Origin: DATFLS01 sp964413425
Lineage (GTDB): Bacteria; Fidelibacterota; JAANXI01
Direction: 5' to 3'
DNA: 13,253 nucleotides
NCBI GenBank assembly: GCA_964413425.1
Contig: CAYPST010000114.1
Location: 1 to 13,253, forward strand
Position 1 is the first letter of the stretch. Each line of letters begins with the position of its first letter. A model generated the notes under the pieces. It had not been told where the DNA came from. It worked only from the letters and a program-made list of their open reading frames with translations, and ran no database searches. Below are positions 1-7,402 of this stretch, piece by piece. The position numbers and the translations under genes are program-made.

Positions 1-1
1 G

Positions 2-17
2 CCCCGATACGTCGGGG
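2..17. repeat. Small GC palindrome, copy 1
   Basis: CCCCGA and TCGGGG form a perfect 6-bp stem around the tetraloop TACG. A near-identical palindrome with loop CGTG lies at 493-508. The two copies in one gap suggest a short mobile or recurrent palindromic unit rather than a terminator, since no T-run follows either one. Confidence 0.6.
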
Positions 18-40
18 ATGACCACGGATCGCCTCCCTGC

Positions 41-114
41 CACGCCTCCAAAGGAGATGAGTGCCGCGGTCGCTGCGCCCCTGCGAAAGCACGGATGCGA
101 GAGGCGGAGGCGTG
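41..114. repeat. Inverted repeat with 9-bp perfect arms
   Basis: CACGCCTCC (41-49) is exactly complementary to GGAGGCGTG (106-114), with 56 bases between. The interior is GC-rich and partly self-complementary. It could be a folded RNA or a miniature element. Nothing in it codes for a recognisable protein. Confidence 0.45.
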
Positions 115-248
115 CCGGGGCGGGGCAAGTGTGACTCCGATGGTCTCATGCCCCATCCCAGGCTCCTCCTGCCATACTGGCCCTCCATCGTCCGGGGAGC
201 TGAGGTGTCAGGCATGTTTTTCTTTTTTTTCTCGGTGGTCATCCCTTG

Positions 249-277
249 TTTCCGCGTGTATCAGCGTGCTATTTTCT
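249..277 (+). repeat. Degenerate dispersed repeat, copy A
   Basis: The run GCGTGTATCAGCGTGC resembles the copy at 4361-4380. The following CGTGCTATTTTCT (265-277) recurs exactly at 7375-7387, again just after a repeat copy. This marks it as one member of an intergenic repeat family present at least four times in the window. Confidence 0.5.
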
Positions 278-470
278 TTTTCTGGTTCATGAATAATCCG
301 GGGTGAAACTGATTCGACACGATCGATTCCGCTATAAAAGTGATTTCAGCAAGTCTTTGAGGTTCATATTCAAAGTATTATCCATACAGTATGATAATCT
401 TCTTCTGCTGCCAAGTCATTGTATATTTTCACAGTTCATTCCTGATAATTTCATATTATTCGTTTTTCTG

Positions 471-508
471 CTTCGTGTCAATTCGTGTCATTCCCCGACG
501 TGTCGGGG
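471..508 (+). repeat. TTCGTGTCA tandem joined to a GC palindrome
   Basis: TTCGTGTCA occurs twice in tandem (472-480 and 483-491), followed almost at once by a palindrome with 7-bp arms, CCCCGAC and GTCGGGG (493-508). The palindrome lies about 32 bases past the stop codon of the receptor gene. It may help end that transcript, but on the minus strand it lacks a following T-run. Its near-twin at 2-17 supports a repeat rather than a dedicated terminator. Confidence 0.5.
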
Positions 509-539
509 CAGGCAGTAGTTTCTCTACCTGTTTCCACTC

Positions 540-2921
540 TTAGAATTCAAACGAAATCCCCATGGTCGGAATCATCGGAAACATGGAATACGCGGTCACC
601 GCAGAGGGCGACACCGAATGATTCCACTGGTAAAACAGCACGTTAAAATGGTTGGTGAAATTAATGATCTGGAGAGTGAGGTTCCCCCGCAGTCCGAACC
701 AGTTCAGGGCTCTGGTATAGCTCAGATCCCCCCGGAGGTAGTTCGGGAATCTGGCACTGTTCCGATTTCCCCGGATGTCGGATTGAAACAGATAAGGCTG
801 GAACCAGCCGCTGGTCTCCGCACCTCCGTACTGCTTCCCTACCACCGGCGTATAAGGCTGACCGCTGCTCCAGTTCCAGCTGATTCCCAGCGAATGTTTT
901 TCATTAATCCGGTAGTTCAGCACCATCTTGAAGTTATGGCGTTTGTCGTATTTCGGAGGATACACCTCCCCCTGCTCCGGCTCCACTACTCCGTTGCCAT
1001 CCAGATCGATACGTTTGACCGTTTTTGCATACGTATATGCCACCCAGCCGGTCAGATCCCCGACCGACCGTTTCAGGAGGGTTTCGATCCCCCAGGCGAA
1101 TCCGGTCCCGGCGATGTAATCGTCCCGCTCGTTGTATACGTTCTGGATTGGATTGAGGTCCAGCACATTCAGATACGGCTTGTAATAGGCTTCCAGAGAA
1201 AGCTGGTGCCCCGCCCCGATCCACTGTTCCACTCCAAGGATGTAATGAATGGCGCGCTGCGGATCCAGATAATCCGGTACCGGATTCCAGAAATCGACCA
1301 CCCGCAGGATGGCGTCGTCATCGTTGCTGGTGAACAGGAACTGGGTATACAATCCCGCACTGCCCTTCAATGCGGTATTTTCATAGATTCGATATTTGAA
1401 TCCGCCCCGGAAGTCAAGCCATGGCTTCTCCGAAAGCGAGTAATACGAGGCGCGCACGCCCGCCTGGAGATTCAACCGGATATTCGTCTGCCAGGTGTCC
1501 TGGAGGTAGGCGGAGAATAACTGCGGACTTTGATCTTCATCCAGGAACCGGGTTTCGTCATTATCGAAGGTGAACCGAAACCGGAACCGTTTAAAGGTGA
1601 AACCGGCCTGCAGCCGGTGGGCGGACGATATTTTCCAATCAAGGCGCTCGGCGACGGAGAGATCATGCAATATATTTTTGATAAGATATCGGTTGTCCAC
1701 CCGATTTCCCAGCGAGTCAGTGGTGGTCTGGGTAAAATCCACATCGAAATCATATGCGCTGAAGGCCACCATGGATTCCAGCATCATATCCGAACGCAGG
1801 ATACTTCTGACGATCGCACTGTTGGTGCGATTGCCCCAGATCCAGTTGAAATCAATGGAGCCGGTTTGATCGGCGCTGTCGCCAAACCGGAGTGTCAAAT
1901 CATCCGCTCCGAAATACCCCTGCACGTCCAGCCGGTGCCGGTCGGTCACCTGGGTATGAGCTTTCCACTGCCCGTCGTAAAAGAAGTACGGGAGGGTGGG
2001 GATAGTATCGTTGAGAGAATGGGCCGCTTCGGCAACCTGGTCAAAGTAGGTGCGCCGGAACGAAACAAAATATCCGCCGTTATACAGAGGACCTTCCAGA
2101 AAGGCCTTCGAACTCAGTATGCTGACATCGATCGCTCCGCCGCTGATATCCCAGTACTTCTTCAGGGGCCAGTTCTCCCCTAACAAACCGCCCCGGGGAT
2201 TCCCTTCCTTGGTTCGGATTTCCAAGACCGAAGAAAGCCGTCCGCCATATCGCACCGGAAACCCGCCCGCCTGGAATTCGGCATCGCGGATAGCATCGGT
2301 ATTGAACGCCGAAAAAACCCCTCCGAAATGATACGGATTATACACTTCAATCCCGTCCAGCAGGATCAGGTTCTCATCCGGACTCCCACCCCGCACCACC
2401 AGCGCGGCCGAAAAATCATTCTGGGCGACCACACCCGGGAGCTGCTGCACGGATCGAAAGATATCCGCTTCCACGAAAGCCGGAACGATCTCCAGCTCCC
2501 TGGGAGACAGATTAATCCTGCTGGTCTCCACCGCTTTTTCGAAACGCACCCGATCTGCGGTGACTACCACTTCTTCCATCCGCAGGCTCTGTGTCTGCAG
2601 CTGCAAATCCACCCGGACATCCGACTGCGGCGGGACGTGAATCACTGTATCCCGGGCGGCGTATCCGATGTAGGAAACCGAGAGAGTGTAGTTATCCGGC
2701 TCTACATTATGGATGATGTAATATCCTCGTTCGTCAGATGTTGCGCCCTGCTCCGTAGCACGCAGCACAACATTCGCATACGGCAGCGGATCCGTGGTTT
2801 CGGCATCGGTTATGAAGCCACTGATGGTGGAAGCGCCCAGAGGATGGCAGATCAGCCAGGCAATTCCAAGGATTCCCAGGGATTGACTCAGATTCGTCTT
2901 GGAGGTCAATAAATGCTTCAC
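540..2921 (-). CDS. TonB-dependent outer-membrane receptor
   Basis: A 793-residue receptor expected to import a large or scarce ligand across the outer membrane using TonB energy; the ligand cannot be read from sequence. Residues 1-30 form a signal peptide (hydrophobic about 14-29, cleavage near GAS). Residues 32-110 are a carboxypeptidase-regulatory-like beta-sandwich. EEVVVTADR (116-124) looks like a TonB box, and residues 140-240 are the plug, with VVRGGSPDENLILLDGIEVY and YGGRLSSVLEI. The rest is a beta-barrel rich in aromatic strands, ending in SFEF with the usual C-terminal Phe. Length is normal. The start is GTG with at most a weak ribosome binding site; no in-frame ATG lies nearby, and this start keeps a complete signal peptide. 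No SusD-like lipoprotein follows, so it is not a SusCD pair. It stands alone as a transcription unit. Confidence 0.95.
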   Translation of the reverse strand: MKHLLTSKTNLSQSLGILGIAWLICHPLGASTISGFITDAETTDPLPYANVVLRATEQGATSDERGYYIIHNVEPDNYTLSVSYIGYAARDTVIHVPPQSDVRVDLQLQTQSLRMEEVVVTADRVRFEKAVETSRINLSPRELEIVPAFVEADIFRSVQQLPGVVAQNDFSAALVVRGGSPDENLILLDGIEVYNPYHFGGVFSAFNTDAIRDAEFQAGGFPVRYGGRLSSVLEIRTKEGNPRGGLLGENWPLKKYWDISGGAIDVSILSSKAFLEGPLYNGGYFVSFRRTYFDQVAEAAHSLNDTIPTLPYFFYDGQWKAHTQVTDRHRLDVQGYFGADDLTLRFGDSADQTGSIDFNWIWGNRTNSAIVRSILRSDMMLESMVAFSAYDFDVDFTQTTTDSLGNRVDNRYLIKNILHDLSVAERLDWKISSAHRLQAGFTFKRFRFRFTFDNDETRFLDEDQSPQLFSAYLQDTWQTNIRLNLQAGVRASYYSLSEKPWLDFRGGFKYRIYENTALKGSAGLYTQFLFTSNDDDAILRVVDFWNPVPDYLDPQRAIHYILGVEQWIGAGHQLSLEAYYKPYLNVLDLNPIQNVYNERDDYIAGTGFAWGIETLLKRSVGDLTGWVAYTYAKTVKRIDLDGNGVVEPEQGEVYPPKYDKRHNFKMVLNYRINEKHSLGISWNWSSGQPYTPVVGKQYGGAETSGWFQPYLFQSDIRGNRNSARFPNYLRGDLSYTRALNWFGLRGNLTLQIINFTNHFNVLFYQWNHSVSPSAVTAYSMFPMIPTMGISFEF

Positions 2922-3014
2922 CGCTGGCCTGTTCGAAATATCATCTTGCCATTAAATGCCACTTATAAAAAAATGATTCCGGCTTATTATTGCAAAGTGT
3001 TATTCTTAATACTT

Positions 3015-3044
3015 CAATACCCAATACCCAATAATTCAATACTC
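3015..3044 (+). repeat. Tandem CAATACC heptamers
   Basis: CAATACC is followed by another CAATACC, then CAATAATT and CAATACT, giving four units at a period of 7-8 bases. The array lies about 95-125 bases upstream of the receptor start. It could be simple repeat expansion or a set of binding sites; nothing decides between these. Confidence 0.6.
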
Positions 3045-3110
3045 ATTCATGAAACAGCGGCGCCGGGGTGGTGTCTGAGGGTTCGTTTACGGCTCAGTCC
3101 GCAGATGGTG

Positions 3111-3175
3111 TCATCCCGAACCCCGGTTCTCAGGGATCTCTTCGAGGCTCCTGGTATATGGTTGCGCTCCGGTGG
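3111..3175 (+). repeat. Hairpin repeat, copy 1
   Basis: ATCCCGAACC (3113-3122) pairs with GGTTC (3125-3129) and GGGAT (3133-3137) to make an interrupted hairpin. AGGGATCTCTTCGAG (3132-3146) is present as its exact reverse complement at 10039-10053. The likeness extends on both sides: ATCCCGAA before and CTCCGG after, in the same order. This is therefore a dispersed repeat of roughly 65-75 bases. Similar 'TCATCCCGAA...GGGATCT' hairpin repeats are common between genes in Bacteroidota-like genomes (recalled, not searched). Confidence 0.6.
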
Positions 3176-3350
3176 GTACGGGACGATCCCGAGTGCCGAC
3201 TGGTGTCCGCGTCTTCGCAGACAGTCACGCGGCCGGCTCGTGCACCCCCGGTGAAGATCCCTGCACCACTATGCACTCCCTGGTTACTTCAGACGTATCG
3301 AGCGCCACTGCAAACAATTGCGGCAGGGGTTCTGTTCGTGTAGTACAGGC

Positions 3351-3409
3351 TTGTAACTTTTTACAATAGGCTTCTTCAATTGTAGAATCGCATTGCAGCT
3401 TTTTGCAAT
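3351..3409. promoter_or_regulatory. Three 16-bp palindromes spaced exactly 21 bp
   Basis: TTGTAACTTTTTACAA (3351-3366), TTCTTCAATTGTAGAA (3372-3387) and TTGCAGCTTTTTGCAA (3393-3408) are centred at 3358.5, 3379.5 and 3400.5, exactly 21 bp apart, which is two helical turns. The outer two share 13 of 16 bases, and two of the three differences are compensatory (T-A to C-G), so the symmetry is kept. Each reads TTS...SAA at its ends. This fits a dimeric DNA-binding protein sitting on one face of the helix; the layout is like CRP/FNR-type or enhancer-binding-protein sites, but the regulator is unknown. The nearest downstream gene is the receptor, 430 bases away on the minus strand. Confidence 0.5.
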
Positions 3410-3630
3410 ATCATAAATCAGATTTTGAGGTCTGGTTACAATTACCTGGTATGGACTCTCGAAAGAACTGTATCTGCCGATCAGAGGTGTTGCTCTGCTC
3501 CCGACGTGTACTCTCGTTCTGCATTATTCCGGCATGGAATAGTCCAGTGTATTCCGGCACCTGCGAATTTGTTCGGCTGCCCTGACACTGTCCTGCCGAG
3601 GCCGTAACGATTTCGAGCCGGTAGCACTGG

Positions 3631-4155
3631 CTACTGCGATGCTGCATTCAGCAAGTCGTCCAGCAGCTGTCTGCCTTCGGGCCATTCTCCGTACCCGGAG
3701 TCGGCGTTAATGTGTCCGGCGGGACCGATATTCACGAACCGGCTGCCCCAGGCATAGGCGAACTCCTCCGCCCGTTCGATGGTCACCCAGGGATCGTCCT
3801 CACTGGCCACCACAGTACTTGGGAACGGCAGCTTATGCAGGGGCACAGGGCCGGCACCTTCCATCTGCGCAAGATCCGGCGGGGCAACCAGGAGGGCGCC
3901 GGTCACATCTCTGGAAATATTCACTGCTGCTTCCACAATGAGAATACATCCGAGGCTGTGCCCCACCACCACTTTGGGACCATCGATATCCTGCAGTGCC
4001 TGCTCCAGCGTCATCATCCATTCGAACATGACCGGCTGCTCCCAGTCCCGCTGTTCCACACGCCGGATGTTCGGCTCCTCCAGCTCCCACAGGGTCTGCC
4101 AGTGGTTGGGGCCTGATCCGCCCATGCCGGGGACTGTCAGAATTGTAATCTCCAT
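3631..4155 (-). CDS. RBBP9/YdeN-family serine hydrolase
   Basis: A 174-residue cytoplasmic alpha/beta hydrolase of the RBBP9/YdeN family (small serine hydrolases, esterase- or aminopeptidase-like, natural substrates mostly unknown). The start of the fold is TVPGMGGSGPNHW (residues 7-19). The nucleophile elbow GHSLG places Ser67. The acid is Asp120 or Asp121 in ASEDDPW, and His148 in AGHINADSGYG completes the triad. WPEG near residue 157 is also typical. The family is usually 170-190 residues, so it is full length. The ATG at 4155 is chosen because GAGAGGAG lies just upstream; the adjacent ATG at 4158 is an alternative, and an extension to 4209 would add a non-conserved tail. The stop codon sits inside a small hairpin (GTAGC 3621-3625 with GCTAC 3630-3634). 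No signal peptide. Neighbours give no pathway clue. Confidence 0.92.
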   Translation of the reverse strand: MEITILTVPGMGGSGPNHWQTLWELEEPNIRRVEQRDWEQPVMFEWMMTLEQALQDIDGPKVVVGHSLGCILIVEAAVNISRDVTGALLVAPPDLAQMEGAGPVPLHKLPFPSTVVASEDDPWVTIERAEEFAYAWGSRFVNIGPAGHINADSGYGEWPEGRQLLDDLLNAASQ

Positions 4156-4650
4156 CATCTCCTCTCTTGTTTGCCGGGAAATATACAACAGAGAACCCAA
4201 CCCGTTCAAGTCCGGGGCCGCCTGGACCCGGGAGGGACTCCGGGATGATCCGTGGAAGAAAGCCTTTCTGACAAAGGCACGTGCTGAACGACATCTTTTT
4301 CTCCGGGGAATTCACACGAAACCACAACGAAATATTAGTATCTGTTTTCTACTTTGTATAATCTGTGTATATCTGCGTGCCAACGGCATCTCTTCGAGAT
4401 AAATCTGTGGCCGCCAATCCTGCAGTCGTTCCCTGCTGCTTGCGTTCCCACGAAGAAATCATTCTTGAAAGTATAATATGCCGAATGTAAAATAGGGTTA
4501 CCGCTACCACACACCAGGATATATCTTGTCTGACAGGTAGCCGATAGAATGCCAGAGATATTGCTCTTCTGTGTACGCCGTGAATTGTTCGACACGAACG
4601 AATTCGAATGGAATATTTTTAACAGAACCCAAACAAACGGAGGCGAGATT
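4156..4650. other. Divergent gap before the GH172 operon
   Basis: This holds the upstream regions of two divergent genes, the hydrolase (leftward) and the GH172 gene (rightward). No protein-like frame fills it; a 34-codon in-frame extension of the GH172 gene (from 4549) lacks signal-peptide character and is rejected. It carries a dispersed-repeat copy (4361-4414), a related stretch at 4311-4332, and the dyad GTTCG-ACA-CGAAC (4587-4599), about 50 bases before the GH172 start. That dyad could be an operator, but TTCGACACGA also occurs near 312, so it may be repeat-derived. Confidence 0.6.
4361..4414 (+). repeat. Dispersed repeat copy B with inserted hairpin
   Basis: ATCTGTGTATATCTGCGT (4361-4378) and AATCTGTGGCCGC (4402-4414) match, on the opposite strand, the continuous copy at 7180-7212. 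Between them sit 23 extra bases containing the palindrome ATCTC-TTC-GAGAT (4388-4400). The 13-base segment AATCTGTGGCCGC is identical to the reverse complement of 7180-7192. The repeat thus appears to have been interrupted by a small hairpin. Confidence 0.6.
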
Positions 4651-5877
4651 ATGTATGGAAGATGTTCGGACAATGTCCGCTTAAAGCCTGCCGGACTGAT
4701 TTTCTGTCTGGTTTTTACGATGCTTATTCCCGCCCTGGTTTTATCCCAGGGAGTCAGTGTCGATCTGATGGATCTGGCCCGGCTGCAGGATGGCGTGCGG
4801 AGCGAACGCATCAGCAGCTTCGATACCACCGGGGGAAACAACGACCGGTTTGAGAACATCCCGGATGGTAAGCGCCGCACTCTATTCCAGGTGGACGGGG
4901 CGGGCGTGATAAACCATATCTGGATCACCATTGCCCCACCTCCTCCCGAACTGAGCCGGAATGATATTATTCTCAGAATGTATTGGGACGGTGAAGAGAA
5001 CCCATCGGTTGAAGCACCGATTGGTCCTTTTTTCGGGCAGGGCTGGGATGAAAGTTACAATTACGCCTCGCTGCCACTGGCTGCCGGTCCCCGGGGCGGC
5101 CGTGGCCTGGTCTGTTATTTCACCATGCCCTTTGCCACCGGTGCCAGAATCGAGGTGGAGAATGATTCCGGCCAGAATATTGATGCCTTTTATTATTATG
5201 TGGATTACGTGGCAATGGACGTCCTGCCTGACGATATGGGACGATTTCATGCCTGGTACAATCATGAACTCACCGAAGCATTGCCGGAAGGTGAAAACGA
5301 ATGGGGTCTGCTCGGTCCCCAGGAAGAGAACACGACCGGAAGCGAAAACTACCTCATTGCGGACATCGAGGGGAAGGGCCATTTCGTGGGTGTCAATTAT
5401 TTTGTGCACTGTCCCACGCCCATCTGGTATGGCGAGGGAGATGATATGATTTTTATTGATGGTGAACAATGGCCGCCTTCGCTGCACGGCACCGGAACCG
5501 AAGATTATTTCAACACTTCCTGGGCACCGAAAGCGCTGTTCAGTCATCCCTATTACGGCTATGCCCGGGTGAATGAGGATACCGGCTGGCTGGGCAGGAC
5601 CCATGTGTATCGGTTTCATATCAGCGATCCCGTCTACTTCAACGAGTCACTGAGATTTTCCATTGAACACGGACACAATAACAATCTGACCCTGGATCTT
5701 GCCAGCGTCGCATATTGGTATCAGCGAGAGCCTCATCAACAATTCCCGCCGTTTCCATCCCGGGCGGAACGGGCACCGAAACCGCTTATCGATCCGGTGG
5801 ATATGCACTACTGGCGGCATGAATGGCGCAAGAATAAAGGAGATGATCCGCATCTCTGGGGAGATGAACGCGAATAA
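4651..5877 (+). CDS. Secreted GH172 (DUF2961) family glycosidase
   Basis: A 408-residue DUF2961 protein, now glycoside hydrolase family 172. Characterised members act on difructose dianhydride or as exo-D-arabinofuranosidases; most have unknown substrates. Residues 1-33 form a signal peptide (hydrophobic 14-31, ending LSQ), so it acts in the periplasm or outside. Family hallmarks are SSFDTTGGNNDR near residue 50, GPFFGQGWDESYNYAS, FYYYVDYVAMDVLPDD, NYLIADIEGKGHFVGVNYF, FIDGEQWPPSLHGTGTEDYF (Glu272, Glu284) and SVAYWYQ near the C-terminus. Active-site glutamates are expected in this fold, but I cannot assign them with certainty. The ATG at 4651 follows GGAGG (4639-4643) by 7 bases and begins the signal peptide. 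Length is typical of single-domain members. It is the first gene of a probable two-gene operon, 65 bases before the lipoprotein gene. Confidence 0.93.
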   Translation: MYGRCSDNVRLKPAGLIFCLVFTMLIPALVLSQGVSVDLMDLARLQDGVRSERISSFDTTGGNNDRFENIPDGKRRTLFQVDGAGVINHIWITIAPPPPELSRNDIILRMYWDGEENPSVEAPIGPFFGQGWDESYNYASLPLAAGPRGGRGLVCYFTMPFATGARIEVENDSGQNIDAFYYYVDYVAMDVLPDDMGRFHAWYNHELTEALPEGENEWGLLGPQEENTTGSENYLIADIEGKGHFVGVNYFVHCPTPIWYGEGDDMIFIDGEQWPPSLHGTGTEDYFNTSWAPKALFSHPYYGYARVNEDTGWLGRTHVYRFHISDPVYFNESLRFSIEHGHNNNLTLDLASVAYWYQREPHQQFPPFPSRAERAPKPLIDPVDMHYWRHEWRKNKGDDPHLWGDERE

Positions 5878-5942
5878 ATACTGAGCAAGAAGGTCCGCTT
5901 TCATTGTTTGTTGATGCGAATCATGGGAAGAGAGGAGCAAGT

Positions 5943-7169
5943 ATGGGCTACCACAGAGTTGTACAGTTTTTTCCGGTGATCCTGCTGGCGGGTTTTGTAT
6001 TGGGATGTGCCCGCCAGCAGCAATCTGCTCTGGACCGCACCGGAGTGACATTTGCCGATGACGTCGAGTTCCTCCGGAACTATGGTAATGTGCAGATCCT
6101 CAGGGCGCCTGGCGGCGGCCGAGTTGCCGTCTCTGCGCAGTACCAGGCCCGCGTCATGACCAGTGCACTCGCCGAAGATGCCGCCAGTCTGGGCTGGATT
6201 AATCATGAATTTATCAAAGCAGGAGAAACCGGAACCCAGTTCGACAATTACGGTGGCGAAGACCGGTTCTGGCTCGGCCCGGAAGGCGGACAATACGGAT
6301 TCTATTTCCCGGAGAACAGCCCATTTGAATTCTCAGCCTGGCAAGTGCCCGAGGATCTGCACATGGGACAATGGACAATACAGACACAATCCCCGGACAG
6401 TGTCAGATACATCCGGTCGATTCGGCTCACAAATTACAGCGGCACTCCCTTCCATATGCTCGTGGAACGAACGGTACGTATACTGAATGCGGGTGATATT
6501 GCCAATTCTTACGGTGTGATATTTCCCGATGCTCTCCGATGGATCGGTTTTGAAACCAGAAATACAGTGACGAACCTGAATTCTGTTCCCTGGAACAGGG
6601 AAACCGGCCTGCCCAGCATCTGGATCCTCGGCATGTTCAATCCCTTTGACGTCGCATACGTGGTGCTTCCCTACGATACCGCTGCGAGTGGCGAAATCGT
6701 CAACGATGCCTATTTCGGAAAAGTGCCCTCTGATCGTCTTGCAGTTCGCGAAGGCTATGTCCTGTTTAAATGTGACGGCGAGTACCGCAGTAAAATCGGG
6801 CTGGGGGCACATCGGGCGACATCCGTTTTCGGCAGTTACATCCCGACCAGAAACCTCCTGACGCTCATCCATTATACCAAGCCGCCGCAGGCCACAGCGT
6901 ATGTCAACAGCATGTGGAGAATCCAGGAGGAACCTTACGGCGGTGATGTAATCAACAGCTATAATGACGGTCCGCCGGAACCAGGCGTCCCGGCACTGGG
7001 TGATTTCTATGAGCTGGAGACCAGTTCCCCGGCGTTAGATCTTGGGGCCGGTGAAAGCTACACGCATGTGCACCGAACATTGCATGTAGCGGGTGTGCAG
7101 GATTCCCTGGATACGATTGCAGAGGAAGTGCTGGGAGTCCCGGCAACCACCATGGCTCAGGGGATTTAA
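5943..7169 (+). CDS. DUF6786-like lipoprotein
   Basis: A 408-residue lipoprotein. The signal peptide runs MGYHRVVQFFPVILLAGFVLGC, with a lipobox ending at Cys22; no Asp follows the Cys, so outer-membrane placement is likely. The mature part resembles DUF6786 proteins, which I recall as beta-rich and related to the galactose mutarotase-like supersandwich: NYGGEDRFWLGPEGGQYGFY, MLVERTVRIL and LGAGESYTHVHRTLHV. No catalytic residues can be named. It may bind or process a sugar, helping the GH172 protein. AGGAG (5933-5937) lies 5 bases before the ATG at 5943, and this start gives a complete lipoprotein signal; the upstream ATG at 5904 does not. It shares a strand with the GH172 gene at close spacing and is probably cotranscribed. 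The family name is recalled from sequence character, not searched. Confidence 0.85.
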   Translation: MGYHRVVQFFPVILLAGFVLGCARQQQSALDRTGVTFADDVEFLRNYGNVQILRAPGGGRVAVSAQYQARVMTSALAEDAASLGWINHEFIKAGETGTQFDNYGGEDRFWLGPEGGQYGFYFPENSPFEFSAWQVPEDLHMGQWTIQTQSPDSVRYIRSIRLTNYSGTPFHMLVERTVRILNAGDIANSYGVIFPDALRWIGFETRNTVTNLNSVPWNRETGLPSIWILGMFNPFDVAYVVLPYDTAASGEIVNDAYFGKVPSDRLAVREGYVLFKCDGEYRSKIGLGAHRATSVFGSYIPTRNLLTLIHYTKPPQATAYVNSMWRIQEEPYGGDVINSYNDGPPEPGVPALGDFYELETSSPALDLGAGESYTHVHRTLHVAGVQDSLDTIAEEVLGVPATTMAQGI

Positions 7170-7179
7170 CAAAACGACA

Positions 7180-7212
7180 GCGGCCACAGATTGACGCAGA
7201 TTGACACAGATA
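7180..7212 (-). repeat. Dispersed repeat copy C
   Basis: Read on the minus strand this is ATCTGTGTCAATCTGCGT followed by CAATCTGTGGCCGC. It is the uninterrupted form of the copy at 4361-4414 and begins only 10 bases after the stop codon of the lipoprotein gene. Repeats of this kind are often mistaken for short proteins in databases. Confidence 0.6.
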
Positions 7213-7337
7213 ACCTGAGTCTACTCAGAAACGTTCCGAGGATCTGCTTTTCCACTGAAAGCCAGAGATATTCTTCCATACCAGAATTCTTTGTCTGGGA
7301 CTTGGGGTGGAGCGGGGGATCTGTGGATATCTTTTTT

Positions 7338-7387
7338 TTCTGTGTCAATCTGTCCCGATGGGATCCCTGCGGGACGTGCTATTTTCT
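7338..7387 (+). repeat. Dispersed repeat copy D with hairpin; possible terminator
   Basis: TCTGTGTCAATCTGT (7339-7353) is the repeat core. It runs into a hairpin with 6-bp arms, GTCCCG (7352-7357) and CGGGAC (7370-7375), whose loop contains the palindrome GGGATCCC. CGTGCTATTTTCT (7375-7387) after it is identical to 265-277. The hairpin lies between the convergent lipoprotein and sialidase-like genes, with a T-rich tail on the plus strand and a T-run at 7332-7339 before it. It could end transcription of the GH172 operon. Confidence 0.5.
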
Positions 7388-7402
7388 GCAGACTCCTCAG
7401 GA

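Larger units (their letters stand above)
1..539. other. Gene-free left flank, repeat-rich
   Basis: No reading frame here looks like a protein: the frames are short, low in complexity or rich in Cys, Arg and Phe, and lack a ribosome binding site. The first 200 bases are GC-rich, then a T-rich run (about 218-231) leads into AT-richer DNA up to the end of the receptor gene. The stretch holds two small GC palindromes, one long-arm inverted repeat and two copies of degenerate repeats found elsewhere in the window, each listed separately. The T-run could end a plus-strand transcript entering from the left, but I see no strong hairpin directly before it. Confidence 0.7.
2922..3630. other. Gene-free 709-bp gap between receptor and hydrolase genes
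   Basis: This is the upstream region of the receptor gene and the downstream region of the hydrolase gene. Frames in it are short and unlike proteins. It contains a heptamer tandem repeat (3015-3044), a hairpin repeat (3111-3175) that recurs inverted at 10010-10085, and a set of three evenly spaced palindromes (3351-3409). The stretch from about 3110 to 3300 is GC-rich, while 2930-3050 and 3340-3430 are AT-rich, so the gap is a mosaic. I could not pick out a confident promoter for the receptor. Confidence 0.7.

Noticed and set aside
618..1520. 300-codon open frame on the plus strand
   Set aside because: It lies wholly inside and antisense to the TonB receptor gene, has no ribosome binding site, and its product shows no domain pattern.
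1530..2183. 217-codon plus-strand frame antisense to the receptor
   Set aside because: It shadows the receptor coding strand; the receptor frame has clear plug and barrel motifs.
2922..2944. Possible 8-codon leader frame overlapping the receptor GTG start
   Set aside because: ATG at 2944 reads to a TGA overlapping the GTG, but there is no good ribosome binding site and such short frames arise by chance.
3015..3409. CRISPR-like array
   Set aside because: The repeats are 7 bp tandems and 16-bp palindromes with no constant repeat-spacer pattern and no cas genes nearby.
4549..4650. Upstream extension of the GH172 reading frame
   Set aside because: It lacks signal-peptide features, while the ATG at 4651 has GGAGG at ideal spacing and a proper signal sequence.
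4882..5619. 245-codon minus-strand frame
   Set aside because: Antisense to the GH172 gene, whose family motifs are unmistakable.
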